Assembly: GCA_004194705.1 (NCBI GenBank)
Contig: SADC01000236.1
Span: 124,001 to 188,000 of the forward strand
DNA: 64,000 nt
Reading direction: 5' to 3'
DNA from: Ditylenchus dipsaci
Taxonomy: Eukaryota > Nematoda > Chromadorea > Rhabditida > Anguinidae
A program made the position numbers and the translations under genes. The notes under the pieces were generated by a model that did no database searches, was not told the DNA's origin, and saw only the letters and a program-made list of their open reading frames with translations. Positions 42,425 to 54,494 of this stretch are shown piece after piece; the stretch's first letter is position 1; each line of letters opens with the position of its first letter.

Positions 42425-43360
42425 CAAGTGAGAGAATGAATCAATCTTTTTATCAAGTCAAGAAGAATAGAACAGTCACAGTACCATAAATAGCGATCAC
42501 GCGGGTTCAGCATCTTGATTCTTCGAAGCTTGTCCTGAGGCACCACCGAGAAGGAAGAAAGAGACTGAAACAATTCGATTTTTTTTTGAGACATAGAAGA
42601 ATACAACAATCACCGTACCATGAATGACCACCACACGAGTTGAGCATCTTCATTCTTTTAATTCTCCTCTTGAGGCACCACTGAGTCGAATGTGAGAGAC
42701 TGAAGATAAAAGATTTATTTCGAGATTTACAGGAATACAACAATCACAGTACCATGAATGACCACGACGCGGGTTCAGCATCTTGATTCTGTGCTTCTTC
42801 TCTTAAGTCACACTGAGTCGAGGGAGAGAGGCTGAAGAGGAAATATTCATGTTGTTACATAGAAAAACAAAACGATCACAGTACCATGAATGAACACCAC
42901 GAGGTTGAGCAGCTTGATTCTTCACTTCTTCTCTTGAGGACCACCGAGTCCGATCAGAGAGACTCAAGATAAAGAATCCATATAGAACATAAAGGAATAC
43001 AACAGTCACAGTACCATAAATAACCACTACTCGAGTTGATCATCTTTATTCTTCACTTCTCCACTTGGGCAACCACCGAGTCGAATTGAGAGAACTTAAA
43101 TGAAAAATTCATTTGAGAATAGAGGAATACAACATCACCGTACAGAATGACCACGCCGGGTTCGATACTTGATTCTATGCTTTTTCTTTGTTTACCACTT
43201 AGTCGATTTGGAACTCAAATAAAAAATTGTCATAGAGACATATAAGAATACAACAGTCACAGCACCTATAAAACCACACTTGGTGAGCATTGGTTACTTA
43301 TTCTCTTTTGAGCCCACTGTGTCGAATGTGAGGACTGAGCAAAAATTTATATCGAGCCTT
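42425..43360. repeat. Satellite-like tandem array, unit about 120-138 bp, seven copies
   Basis: Each unit contains 'gaatacaacartcacagtac', 'atgaatgaccaccacgcgg', 'gttcagcatcttgattctt', 'cttgaggcaccaccgagtcg' and 'gagagactgaa'. The start points of the 'cagtacc' word lie near 42478, 42614, 42748, 42886, 43007, 43138 and 43259. Units diverge by roughly 15-25 percent and the last two are truncated. Function unknown. Confidence 0.85.
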
Positions 43361-44769
43361 AGGCTACTTACCAGCTTATTATAGGCTTAGGGACCAAAAA
43401 ATGTCTTACGAACTACAAAAGGCTGAAAAAATAAGCCTAAGTGGCTAAACAGAACATAGGGCAGAACGCCAAAAATGTATACATTGTAGCCAAACGTATA
43501 CTCACCGTATTTTAACCAAAAAATCTCAAAAAGCAGGACTTAACATATTTATTCGCAAAATTCCTGCTTATTCGAAGGCAAAAAGCAGGATTTAAAAAGC
43601 AAAAGGCAGGAAATTCCTGCTAAAGCAGGACATCTGTGCACCCTACTCATAGGCCCTTTTAGCCTCTAGTTTTTGATTTTTGTTTTGGCACGAAAATTTA
43701 AACAGTGACCATAAATTTTTATGTGCGTGGTGGAGTAATTTTTTCTTACTAGTTTATTTTGGCCACATATTTTAAAAGGGATAGTCATTTCGGCGGTCTT
43801 CCTTAAACTGTTTTATTGATATTTTTGATTTTGTTCTACAAGTCACGTTCAATGTACTCAAAAATGTGGCTGTGCAGCACAGCCACATTTTTGAGTACAT
43901 TGAACGTCCGACTTCACAGCCTCACTCCTGTGCTTCAATTCTGGGTTATGCACTTTATTGTGGGCTTTCATAATTCTGGAATTTCCGGTCTGTCATTTGC
44001 ATGATATCTCAAAATAATTGCAGTTGGTGAAAACAAAGTGCCTATTTGTCCAATAAAGTTGAAGTAAAGCAGCGCTGGAAAAATTTCAATCGATTCTCCG
44101 ATAGTTTTGGCCCTAGAAGTCAATTTATAATTGATTATACACATTAGGGACCTGAACCATGGAAAACCACGAACACGATTAGTACCAAAACTGTTTATTT
44201 TTCGCCATTTATTTGTTAGAAAAGTGCTTCATTGAAAAATCATTTTTTGTTCACATACGGTCCAGGTGGCGCTAAAAACTCAAGTGTTCAAATGTTTCAT
44301 TGAAGGGCGATGATCAATGTTTCGTCCAGAAAAGCGCAGCTCTGGATTTTCAATTTGTTCACCGGTAATGGAGTTGATTGCATGGATACCTCCGCGATAG
44401 CAACCCCCTTGAATTAACACTGTTTAGGGATGAGCTAATTCGAATGCATTAAAAATTGAAAAGAATTACCGTAGGTTCTTTGTCCAAAACTTCCCTTATG
44501 TCCCTTTTCCCTTTTTCCCAATGTCAAAAAATTAAATTTTTTGGAGATAAAAACACATTTTCACATTTGACGTGGTGAAAGAATAATTTGACGGGGTAAA
44601 ACAATTGAGTCATTGACAAATTGAAAAAAAATTTGCGGCCAAAAAATAGTAATTTGCGGTCAGAAAAAAGTACCGTCCGTCTGGGATAGCAACGGCACTG
44701 TCGTCGATTTTCTCATCTAAACTACCTAGGCTTAGGCAATGGTAGGACGGACTCAAAAATAGTGTTGCG
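43361..44769. other. No recognisable gene; one perfect palindrome inside
   Basis: Apart from the palindrome at 43845-43907 nothing was recognised. 'gcttaggcaatggtaggacgg' near 44730 is a word also seen near 8520 and 34330 (dispersed repeat end). Confidence 0.45.
43845..43907. repeat. 63-bp perfect palindrome
   Basis: ACGTTCAATGTACTCAAAAA continues through a one-base centre into its exact inverse, 31 bp per arm. The flanks (AAGTC and GACTT) continue the symmetry with a two-base gap. No target duplication. Confidence 0.9.
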
Positions 44770-45165
44770 GTCATACCTGGACGGCCGCCGAGAGGCAGGC
44801 ACCCAGCCCAGCGCCGATTTTTACAAGCCGGCGCCCCGTGACTTTTTGTTTTTTACAGCTGGCGTGCGCACAATATTTGTACAAGCGCTAGTTTTCAAAA
44901 TTTGAATTTTTTTCAATTTTTTTTAATGTTGTATTTTTTTTATAGTTTTATTGAGATAAATAATACTTTATTATTATGAAAACTCAATTTGCAGACGAAA
45001 ATACTGGCGCCAAACCGGCTCCCTCATTATCCCTAGCGCCTGGTGCTGAAATTCAAAAATAGCCTGGCGCCCTTTGGCGGTGGCACTCTAATTCATCCTA
45101 GCGCCCTGGCGCCGCTTGCGATGGCGGTGCAAAAATTTAAAATTGCCTGGCGCCGGCGCCTTACT
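44770..45165. repeat. GC-rich block of GGCGCC words
   Basis: At least eight variants of 'ctggcgcc' or 'ggcgcc', in a region otherwise AT-rich. It is split by an AT-rich spacer at 44890-44990. Partly inverted, so probably another fold-back element. Confidence 0.65.
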
Positions 45166-45779
45166 TTCCGAAAACATGAAAGTATGGTTGCGTAAGGCTA
45201 AACTGCGGTTAAACACCGAAACCGCACATAACCGTCCGCACTAAAATTAAAAACGCCGGTTTACCGCATGATCTCGAAAAATGTTCTATTGATGCTAAAA
45301 TATTTGTGCTGTCTACTAAACATTTATCGCGTTTATTTTCCATTTAGATTGTGTAACCTATAACTTAATCTCACAACATCTGGGAGATTTTAAAATTAAT
45401 CAATCGATCCTGCTTCTGGAAAAAAATCCATGATTTTGCTTGCGTAGAGCATGGAGTAATTTTTTTTTTCAGTAACCTGAATTTTGGCCTCGAAAATTCG
45501 GTTCAAAAATCACTTTGCAATGTCAGAATTGGGGGTTGCCAATGAAAATTTTTGATTTCCCCAAATTTTGATTGTCGGCACTTTTTTGACTTCAAAGGGG
45601 TATAAGTGAGTCAAAAAAACATGTTTGATTAAATTCGCCAATTTTTTGGATCCGCCTCAATGTCACCTTTCGTTTAAAAAAAAATCGAAAAAGACGCATT
45701 TTTAAGTAGGATTGTCCAGTGTTTTCGAAAATAACCCTTACACTAAACACCACACTAACCCTAACTGTTAGTTTCGTAA

Positions 45780-48700
45780 TTTATTTATTTATTTATTGTT
45801 TACGCAACAATGTGCGCGACGAAAACAAATACTATTTCTTTAAAAAATTACAATACAAAATCATTTAGATCACTTCTTTGATTTTTCCTGAAAAGCGTTA
45901 TTGTAGGGGAAGCAACAATTTCAGAGCGAAGGCATGATAAATTTTAGTGTCCGAACAAAAAAGAGTGGATCGGAATCTGATTTGGAAAGGGACTACACTA
46001 GCTTATTTTCGGAAGTTATAGGATGACTGAAAAGAACGGGATATTTAGATTAATATCTTTTTAATACTATTTTGTGATAGGAAAACAAGGTCAGCTTAAG
46101 TCGTCTTTTTTGAAGAGTTTCCATTTTGAATAATTTTAAGACAGGGATGATATCTCAAAATTTCGAAAAAAAGTACATTTGGTCAAAAAAAGTACAATTT
46201 GGTCATTTTTCGTCAAAAAAGCAATTTTATCCAGTGCTTATTGGCTATTTTGGAGCGAAAAAAAAAGATTTTGACTAAAAACTTCAAAAAAAAAAAGATT
46301 GGGGTCCCAAAAAAAAGTACATCTTTTTAAAACAGTACACTATATCATCCCTGTTTTAGAGCTTTTCATAATGAAGGTTTATCAGGATGTTTATTCCTAA
46401 GTGATCTAGTATATTGATTAAGGGCAATTTTCTGGATCCGCTCTATTTTCTTAATATCTTTTTTTAAATAAGGATTATACACCACAGAAGAAGTTTCAAT
46501 TATGGGTCTTACATATCATGTTAGTTGTACTAGGAACTTTAATCAGTCGAAGCGAACAGCCTTAAAAGAGTGAATAGGCGAGAGTAAGCAGATTTGCATA
46601 GTTCTAAGCATTCCATTTTAAGTTTGGGGTAAGAACTATGCCAAATCTTTAATTGAATTTTAACAGGAGCTATTTGATTGGCATTCAGATAATATATATG
46701 GTGAGGGTTCTTTTTGCCAAGGTGTAAAACTTGCACTCAGGGGATATTTTTTAGCTCATTTTCACAACACCATTCGAAAAATTCTTGTATTGAAAACTGC
46801 AGGTTTTTGATAAGTCCTCTCTGTCGAAGCTAACATAAGCTTCAAATCGTCGGCATAACTTTAGCTGCACTCCTGAGACTTGACAAGATGATGAGAACTC
46901 AGAAATAGAAAATAAAAGAAAAGAGGCCCAATACAGATCCTTGAGAAACACCACTTGTTTGGAGGGTGGTTGAGAAAACGAATCTTGAATTTTACCATAA
47001 AGTACCTTGAAACAGAAAATTCTGATCCATTTCAACAATGCTCCATATACACCAGCTTTTTGCAATTTTCTGAGAAGAATAGAGTGTGAGATTGTGTCAA
47101 AGGCTTTTGAAATGTCAAAGTAACAAACGTCAGTACACTTATTTTCTTCTATTGATTTTGACAATCGTCAAACACCTCATCATTTGTGAGTTAACAGACT
47201 CTTATTTAAAAACCGTGTTGAATTTTGGGATTAAATTGCGAGATAAGAGGAATGCTAATAATTTTTCATGAACGATTTTCTCCAAATTTTAGATAATGAA
47301 CATGTCAGACTTATAGGACAGTAGCTTGAGGGATCGTGTTTATCTCCTTTTTGAAAATAGGGTGAACATAGGACATCTTCCAAATATCTGAATAGTACCA
47401 CTCATCATAGAGTACCTAAAGATTTCGTGATGGGTTTCGTTAGAAATTCAGCGCTATTTTTGAGAAAGATGTAAGGTATTCCATCAGGCGATGTATTAAC
47501 TTTACTTGGTAGAGAAATTAGGTGTTTGTAAACCATGTCAACAGTTATGTCGATATAACCAATACCTTGTTGGAAAAGAGAACTGTTGATGATGTATCAG
47601 TGAGGAGAAAAAACTGAGGCGAAATATTCAGAGAAAGCCTGGGCTTTTTCTTCTGGAATGAAGATGTGCTTATTGTCTATTACAAGTGAAGGAATGGAAC
47701 AATTTTTTGACTTTTATTTGTTTGCTACGTAACTGAAAATCTCTTCGAGTCTTATTTGTTAAAAGCCTTTTTCTCGATTTTTTAAAATATTTTAAAATCT
47801 TTGTTTAGACAATAGCTAGTTTGTTCAAATTTTTCCAAAACCAGTGGTTGATTATGTCTCCCATAACTCTTCTCTATATTTCATTATTGATACATATGTT
47901 TTGGTAACTGAGCAGGAGCAATGGTTCTGAGGAACAAAAGTATAAATAGCCTTTTTGACTCATTTTGAAATGCTGGTAGAGACCATTGATGTTGGTTGTG
48001 AATAATAAAAGCGTTCTCTCCAATCCACATTGGAAAGATGAGTGTTTATTTTCGGCAGCAGCATTCTTTTAAAGAAAGCACCTTGAATTGTTTTTTGTCG
48101 GTGATGCTCAAAATAAGCTTGAAAACTGATTTTTGAATGATCAGAACTAGAAAAGGGCGATAAGACTTGGATTCTAGAAATAATAGAAGGATTATCGGTG
48201 AGTAAAAGGTCAAGATATTTCACCTCTTGTCTTTTTCGAGATAAGCTGAACCAGGCCAACTTCTTTGGAAAACTCATAAAAATATTTTTCACACTTGTCA
48301 TAGGTGACTTGGTAGAGACGGATTCCAGTTATATGAGGAAATTAAAATCGCCACGAAAATTTTTGGATATGAAACATCATTAGCTCAGACATAACTTTTG
48401 AAAACTCTTCGACGACTTTTAAATTTACAGAAGGAGGATATAGACGTTAATTAGCCTATATGCATTATTAAGCTGGGGAGAGAAATATCGAACACAAGAT
48501 AACAAGTGAGAACAGTGCTAGTTTTTACAAGAGTTGAGTGATATGCTGAAGAAATTATAGTAGCTACACCACCACCCTTACCATTACGATCAGACCGAAA
48601 AACAACATTTGCATTAGGACAAAGAAGAGATCAGGAAACTTTTTGGTAAGCCAAGTTTCACTTAGACATAGAACCGAAAAGCTATATTGATTTAAGAGAA

Positions 48701-48960
48701 AATGAAAATCATTAAGTTTATTTGCAATTGAGCGAGAATTAAAAGTAATAAAAGATAAACCGTGATTTCCTTGTGACCAATTTAGTTTCCCTGCTTAGCC
48801 TGGTTGACCGCACAATTTTTCCATTAAAGATCTTCATTTTCTTCCATCTTTGTTGAGTAGCCGACATTCTTGACGCAATTCGAATTCTGCTTTCCTTTGT
48901 TCTGGAGTCAGCGAAGGACGGAAATATAGGCCATGAATTGTGCTGGTCACGGAACTTTTT
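45780..48960 (-). mobile_element. CR1/jockey-type LINE, degraded, with 9-bp target duplication
   Basis: The minus strand carries endonuclease pieces (FNSRSIANKLNDFHFLLNQY, VLCLSETWLTKKFP, then LDLLLTDNP, SSDHSKISF). Reverse-transcriptase pieces follow (CYFDISKAFDTISHSILLRK, TSGVSQGSVLG and SYADDLKLM with the YADD box). Frames are broken repeatedly. The 3' end, at the left, is an (AATA)n tail. GTTTCGTAA at 45771-45779 and GTCTCGTAA at 48961-48969 form the target duplication with one mismatch. Confidence 0.85.
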
Positions 48961-49429
48961 GTCTCGTAACTAACTCTTCAAATATCTCGTTTTTCGGTAG
49001 GAAATATGCAGAATCTGATATTTACGTCTCTATGCAACTTTTTGCGAGGAACAAGATGCACTTTTCAGATTTTCAAAAACTTCAAAATATAATATAAAAT
49101 TCGAAATTAACCCTAAACTAACTGTTAGTTTAGTTAAATAGTTAGTTAAACTATTTGCTTAACTAACAGTTAGTTTAAGGTTTTAATTGGCGCTACCAGT
49201 TTCTATAATTAGATTATAATAAAGTACTGTTTCTTAAGTCAAAGTTCTCCAAAAAGTCAATTCGCCAAAAACAAATTTCAACAAGCGCATTTCTGAAAAG
49301 ACCTGTTTGAGCAACATACATTCGAAAATATACGTTTGACAAAAAACTGTTTCAGAAAAATTTCTAGCTTTCTAAACTAAGCTTTGATGTTATTTTTTGT
49401 ACTTTTAATGATCTTAGATAGCCATGGAT

Positions 49430-49556
49430 GGATAAGTGATGAACCAGTCGACAGAATACCAATAAGCGATGACGAAGATCAGCAAGCTTTTCGAATCGTC
49501 GATGAAGAAGAGAGCCTGTGGTTCGAGGGAGAGCAAAGAAAAGGTCTGCTACAGCA
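49430..49556 (+). pseudogene. Short acidic coding-like fragment
   Basis: An open segment encodes SDEPVDRIPISDDEDQQAFR, then IVDEEESLWFEGEQRKGLLQ and a stop, preceded by a possible splice acceptor. It looks like a last exon captured inside the fold-back. The family is not recognised. Confidence 0.3.
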
Positions 49557-49665
49557 ATGACAGCAATTTTAGTATGAACCAGCCAAACCAAGTGGTCGTC
49601 CACTTGGAGCAAAAATTTTTTACGTTTTTCATGTTCCAAAACCTGTTTTCTGACTAATTCGAGTA

Positions 49666-49842
49666 CAGTCAAGTCTCGATTTAACGAAACCCCGATTAAC
49701 AACTCCTATTTAACGAACCTTTTTTTGTGGCTATTTGGCCACCGATTAAATAAAATGACTAAAATAAGCTCTCGATTTAACGAAACCTTCGATTTACGAA
49801 CATTTTTGCGTCCCCAGGGGTTCTTAAATCGAGACTTGAATG
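49666..49842. mobile_element. CAGTC-ended MITE with ATTTAACGAA echo repeats
   Basis: CAGTCAAGTCTCGATTTAAC after TA, ending TTAAATCGAGACTTGAATG before TA. 'cgatttaacgaaacc' and variants recur four to five times. Confidence 0.75.
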
Positions 49843-51344
49843 TATGCTGAAAATGGTTTGGTAATAGTAAAATGAGGTTTTCTATGGTATTTTTTGAGTT
49901 TTGGTGAAATCAACTTTTGGTAAAATCAATCATTTCTCACCTACAAAACCATACAAACCTCATTTTACTATTATTAAACCATCTTCAGCATGCCCGAATT
50001 AGTCTAGAAAACAGGTTTTGGTACATGAAAAACGATAAAAAAAAATTGATCCAAGTGGACGACCACTGGTTTAGTTGGTGCAGATTGTATATTGCCTGAG
50101 GTACCAGTACAGTACTATCTGAAAATTTTTTACGTTTTTCATGTTCCAAACCTGTTTCTAGACTAATTCGGCATGCTGAATGGTTTGATAATAGTAAAAT
50201 GAGGTTTTGTATGACATTTGTGAGCATTAGGAAAATTGATTTCACCACTGGATTACCAATGCTCAAAATATACCATACAGAACGGAATGTAACCCCTATT
50301 AAACCATCTTCAGCATGCCCGAAATCAATCCAGAAAACAGGTTTTGGAACCCAAAATAGTAAAAAATTCACTCTCAGTCTGTCTTTCACCCTCACTCACA
50401 CATTGTGACACATTTTGGAGTGTGCTGGTCTTGACTGCGAAGCGGCTAATCCTTTTGTCGGGTATAAAAATCAGCCTTAGAACTTTTCAAGCTGTACTCA
50501 AGTTGTCCAGCTGGACGTCAGCCTGGAGCATAGGGGACTACCTTAGTTTTAAGGTGCAATTAAGTCAAAGCAGATTGTGCTCGTTACAAATCGTTCTAAG
50601 CACTGACTTGTAATAAAAATATCAAAATTTGTTTCCTATTCAGAACAATCCATAAAATTAAGGTTGACCAAAAGGCTACCACGGTATGAGATCCAGCTGG
50701 TTAAAACAGCATTTTGGTCTCAACAAACCGTGTTAGGACACGATTCGAATAGGTCACACTATTTTTTGTACAAGAATTTGTACTTTGAAAACTCTGATTT
50801 TAAAGAAAACTTTTGTTTAGCAAAACATTTGTTTTGCGAAATGTTTATTGTCGAATATGCGCTTTGTTGAAACTTGTTTTGGCGAACTGATTTTTGGAAA
50901 TTTGACTTTTAAGAAACAGACTTATAACATCTAATTATAGAAACGGGTAGCGCCTTTTAATTTTCGAATTTTATTAATATTTTTGAAGTTTTTTTGAAAA
51001 TCTGAAAAGTGCATCTTGTTCTCGCAAAAAGTTGCCATAGAGACGTATATCAGATTCTGCATATTTCCTACGGAAAAACGAGATATTTGAAGAGTTAGTT
51101 TACGAAACTAACAGTTAGAGTAGTGTAGGGGTTATTTCGAAAACACTGGATCTGTCTGTTTGTGTGGAGTCATTTTTCGGAAAAATCTCATAGTCATCAA
51201 AAAATGTTTTCACATTCAATTTTGAATTCGTTCAAAAAAAACATTTTTTCGACTGGGAAAACTATTTTTCGCCGCAGGTCAGATCCCTGCGCGTCAAACA
51301 TTTTTCGTTCCTCCATAAGTCCCCGATACAGACGCTCTACATAG

Positions 51345-52185
51345 TATTTGGGTCGGGGGTTCCGTCCGTCACACTTTTTATGAAATTATTTTTTACGACC
51401 TAATTTTTGCAATTTTTTGTCCATATCATTTCGGAAACTTCAAGTTCAATGTTCTTAGCTTCTCTTTTAAGCACAAATAAGTAGATTAAACTGCTTCAAA
51501 AAAAGTTTTTCCTGTCTTACGAATTGGAGATGATGGATTTTAGCCAGATTTTTGGCGGATTCTCTGTTCAGGCCCAATTTTCTACATTTTTTGCAATTTT
51601 AAGGTTGGATATCGTTGCGGAACTAACAAAAACAACATATTGGCTATCTTTTAAGCACAAGCACGTATAATGAAGTAGCTTCTAAAAAAGCTTTTCCCTG
51701 CCCTCCAAATTGATGATAGGGATTTCAGCCTGGATTCAAAGTGGATTTTTTGTTCAAGCATGCTTTTCTGCCAGACAGGACAGCTAATTGTTCAGATGAA
51801 TATAACGTACACTCTGGGTTCAATGTCGGTGTACTTATAGAATGCAAAATAAGCGAGGGGTAGGGCGTAGGCGAGGTAGGCGAGATAGCAGTGGCGGGGT
51901 ATGCGAGGTAGGGAAGAAAGGCGATAATAGTCAAGGGTAGGCGAGTTTATGCGAGGACAGGCAAGGTAGGCGAAAATAGGCGAGCTAACAAGGGTAGGGT
52001 GAGAAAAGTAGTGGGAAACGGGTAGGTGTGAATGATCTAACTTAACCATTAACGCACTCGAAAGATCAATCTACCCAACTACCAATGTAGATTAACCAAT
52101 GTTCCAAACCACAGGAATAGTGCCCGAAACCACTAATGCTCCCGAACGGCATAGGCGCCGATAGGCGCCTGCAGACCCTAGTTCT
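51345..52185. repeat. Dispersed repeat containing a TAGGCGAGG minisatellite, copy 2
   Basis: Same order as 25562-26040: 'atttgggtcgggggtt', a longer unique part, the 'ggtaggcgag' array at about 51845-51985, then 'ccattaacgcactcgaaaga' and 'cggcataggcgccgatag'. Confidence 0.8.
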
Positions 52186-52536
52186 CCATGTTTTTGTCAC
52201 TGGAGCGAGGCAGAAAGAGCCTCTAAATGCATTTTGGAATGCATTCTCGGAATCATGTCTAAGGTCAGTGATCATGTCTAAGGTCCTCCTGCGGTCAAAA
52301 CTCTTTTGAGACAGTGGAGTCTTAGATAGTTCAGCCCTGAATGTGACAAAGTCTAGAAATGTATGAATTTTGATGTTTGAGTTGACTTCAATTTTTACTT
52401 AGCCGTCTTCCGCCTGCTATTCGATGCCCTCCGGTACGTGACACAATATCACCGCGCCACACAATCCCCCGTCAAAATATCCCGGCCACAATCTCCCAGG
52501 AAACGATATCCCCATACAAATGTAATGGCTCTAATC

Positions 52537-52991
52537 CAGTGTTTTCAAAAGTCAAGGTCAAGTTCAAGGTAAAACTGACTTTAAAACTTCAAGGTCGTTT
52601 TTCTCGATTTTTAGTAAGGAAAATGGTGTTGAATTTTTTTCCTATCCTTGAAGTCAGATTTGCGCTGAACAAAACGTACTTTCAGAATAACGATATAATT
52701 TTTGCACGATGAATATAGCTAAAGTCAAGGTAAAATCACCTTATTTTAGCGAAATCAAGGGTCAAGGTAAATCAAGGTGATTTTACCTGACTTTAGGCTA
52801 TATCTCATCGTGCAAAAATTATATCCTTATTCTTGAAAAGTACGTTTGTTCAGCGCAAAATCTGACTTTAAGATAGGGAAAAAAATCAGACCCATTTTCC
52901 CTTACTAAAAAATCGAGAAAAAGACCTTAGTTTTAAAGTCAAGTTTTACCTTGACCTTGACTTGAACTTGACCTTGACTTTGAAAACACTG
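52537..52991. mobile_element. hAT-type MITE, CAGTGTTTTCAAAAGTCAAG ends, exact 8-bp duplication
   Basis: CTCTAATC at 52529-52536 and 52992-52999. Arms carry GTCAAGGTCAAG-type repeats and the inverse. A second pair of TCAAGGTAAAATCACC words lies near the centre. Same terminal decamer as 19831-21817 and 45717-51148, different arm repeats. Confidence 0.9.
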
Positions 52992-53084
52992 CTCTAATCC
53001 TTCTTAGTGCACACTAGTTCATTTTTCGGGATTTATATCTCAATCATCCTGAGGCTCTTGGACATTTCACAAAAAAATAATAAG

Positions 53085-53700
53085 CGTTTGGCTCTCTCCT
53101 GTTTCGTCCAAATGTTTCCCGCCTTGGTCCGACACTTTTTTAGCTCATTTTTTGAAATCTTTCTTCACAACTGATTCGTCAGTCGGTCGAAAATATCGCA
53201 AGGATTCCGATTTTCCGGTCGTTTATATCTTATAAGGCTCCACCTGTTTCGTCCCAATTGTTTCCGCCAAAAATCGTTATAGCCAAAAACGTTACATTTA
53301 ATACTTAGTTTGCTACATATGGTTTTTCTAATTTGTGGATATTCTCATTTTACAAGTTTATACTCAAATTTATGCTAGATAGCAGGGCTACATTTTGTGT
53401 ATAAAGTTGTAAATGACAATGTTAGCAATATTTGCTGAAAACTCTAAAATTTCCGGAATCCTGGACTTTTTTGAGAACTTTTGGGATTTTTCAGCAAATA
53501 TTGCAGACATGGTCAATTTACAACTTTATACGCAAAATGTAGCTCTGCTCTGTAGCAACAATTTGAGTATAAATTTGTAAATGATAATATCCACAAAAGT
53601 TAGTAAAACCCATATGTAGCAAACTAATTAATTAAAATTGTAACGTTTTTGCTATAACAATTTTTGGGAACAATTTTGGATGAAACAGGGTAGAGCCCTT
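53085..53700. mobile_element. Large palindromic element
   Basis: Arms mirror around about 53465: 'gcaaatattgcagacatgg' with its near-inverse, 'tttgctacatatggtttt' with 'aacccatatgtagcaaact', and AAGCGTTTGGCTCTCTCCTG facing AGGGTAGAGCCCTT. A CAGTC-subfamily fragment ('cgccttggtccgacac', 53115-53220) is embedded in the left arm. Confidence 0.75.
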
Positions 53701-53719
53701 ATTAACAACAATAAACATT

Positions 53720-54240
53720 GTATTATCCCAGTGATCCGTAATAAACTTGTGAGCTAATCCTCTCAGGTATTGACCAGGCTTTTGTGACTAAAAAGAGCAA
53801 CCAACCAAACCAATGGTCGTCCATCTGGTTTCGATGTTTAAAAATGTTTTTTCGGGTTCAAAAACTTTTTTGCTATCATTCGAGCATTCTAAAGAAGGTT
53901 TTATAACAGTAAAATGCCATTTTGTAGGGTGTTTTTTTTTTATTTCTGGTAAATCGCCCAATGCATCGTTTTTACTTACAAAATATTTAAGATTGTTAAA
54001 GTAGTGCATGTAAAAGTTCCGTGAAGCCATCATAATGAAAAAAGTTCGCCCCAGGTGGACATCCAGTTTGACTAATTGTATCCGTATATGTAGTTCATTT
54101 CCTTATTAAACTATCTTTTGTTATCCTATCCATACCTTGGTCGGTTGGCAGGTGTGGCTTTTTTGGCCACAAATAAGGCTACACCCCTTTTTGCAGAATT
54201 TGCATAAAATGACACATTGCTTTGATTTTCAAATTATAAT
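53720..54240. repeat. Dispersed CCAATGGTCGTCCA repeat copy
   Basis: Carries 'ccaaaccaatggtcgtccat' and 'ttcgagcattctaaagaagg' in the order known from 14029-14640, as a head-to-head pair around 53950. No gene. Confidence 0.5.
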
Positions 54241-54241
54241 A

Positions 54242-54460
54242 CAGTCGACGCTCCCAAACATACGCCACAAAAGTTCGTTCCCGCCTAGGGTCCGACACCT
54301 TTTTTACCCCCTTCAATTTTTTTCCATTTCTGTTTGACAGCCTGGTCGCAAATGTCGCAAGGATTTCCGATTCCGATCATTTTTGCAGAAAACAATGATT
54401 TGACATTAAAAAGCGAAATCTCCATTAACATAGACCTGTTTTGGATTTCGTGTTATGTTA
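54242..54460. mobile_element. Truncated CAGTC-ended element
   Basis: Starts CAGTCGACGCTCCCAAACAT after TA, then 'gttcccgcctagggtccgac' and 'cgcaaggatttcc' as in 22743-23172. No right end. Confidence 0.6.
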
Positions 54461-54494
54461 AGAGTTTTTGATTTTTAAATGTCAAAATGATTAC

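Larger units (their letters stand above)
45717..51148. mobile_element. 5.4-kb hAT-type fold-back with CAGTGTTTTC ends
   Basis: CAGTGTTTTCGAAAATAACC at the left and TTATTTCGAAAACACTG at the right. The right arm (about 50870-51148) is the inverse of 45717-45779 joined to 48961-49290. The left arm is interrupted by a LINE. Shared arm words include 'aaatatctcgtttttc', 'atgcagaatctgatat' and 'gcgctacc.gtttctataatt'. The 8-bp flanks GGATTGTC and GATCTGTC agree at five positions only. The interior has dispersed-repeat pieces and no transposase. Confidence 0.8.

Noticed and set aside
42424..43027. Minus-strand frames of 61-78 codons as small proteins
   Set aside because: They arise independently in each unit of the tandem array and are not conserved between units.
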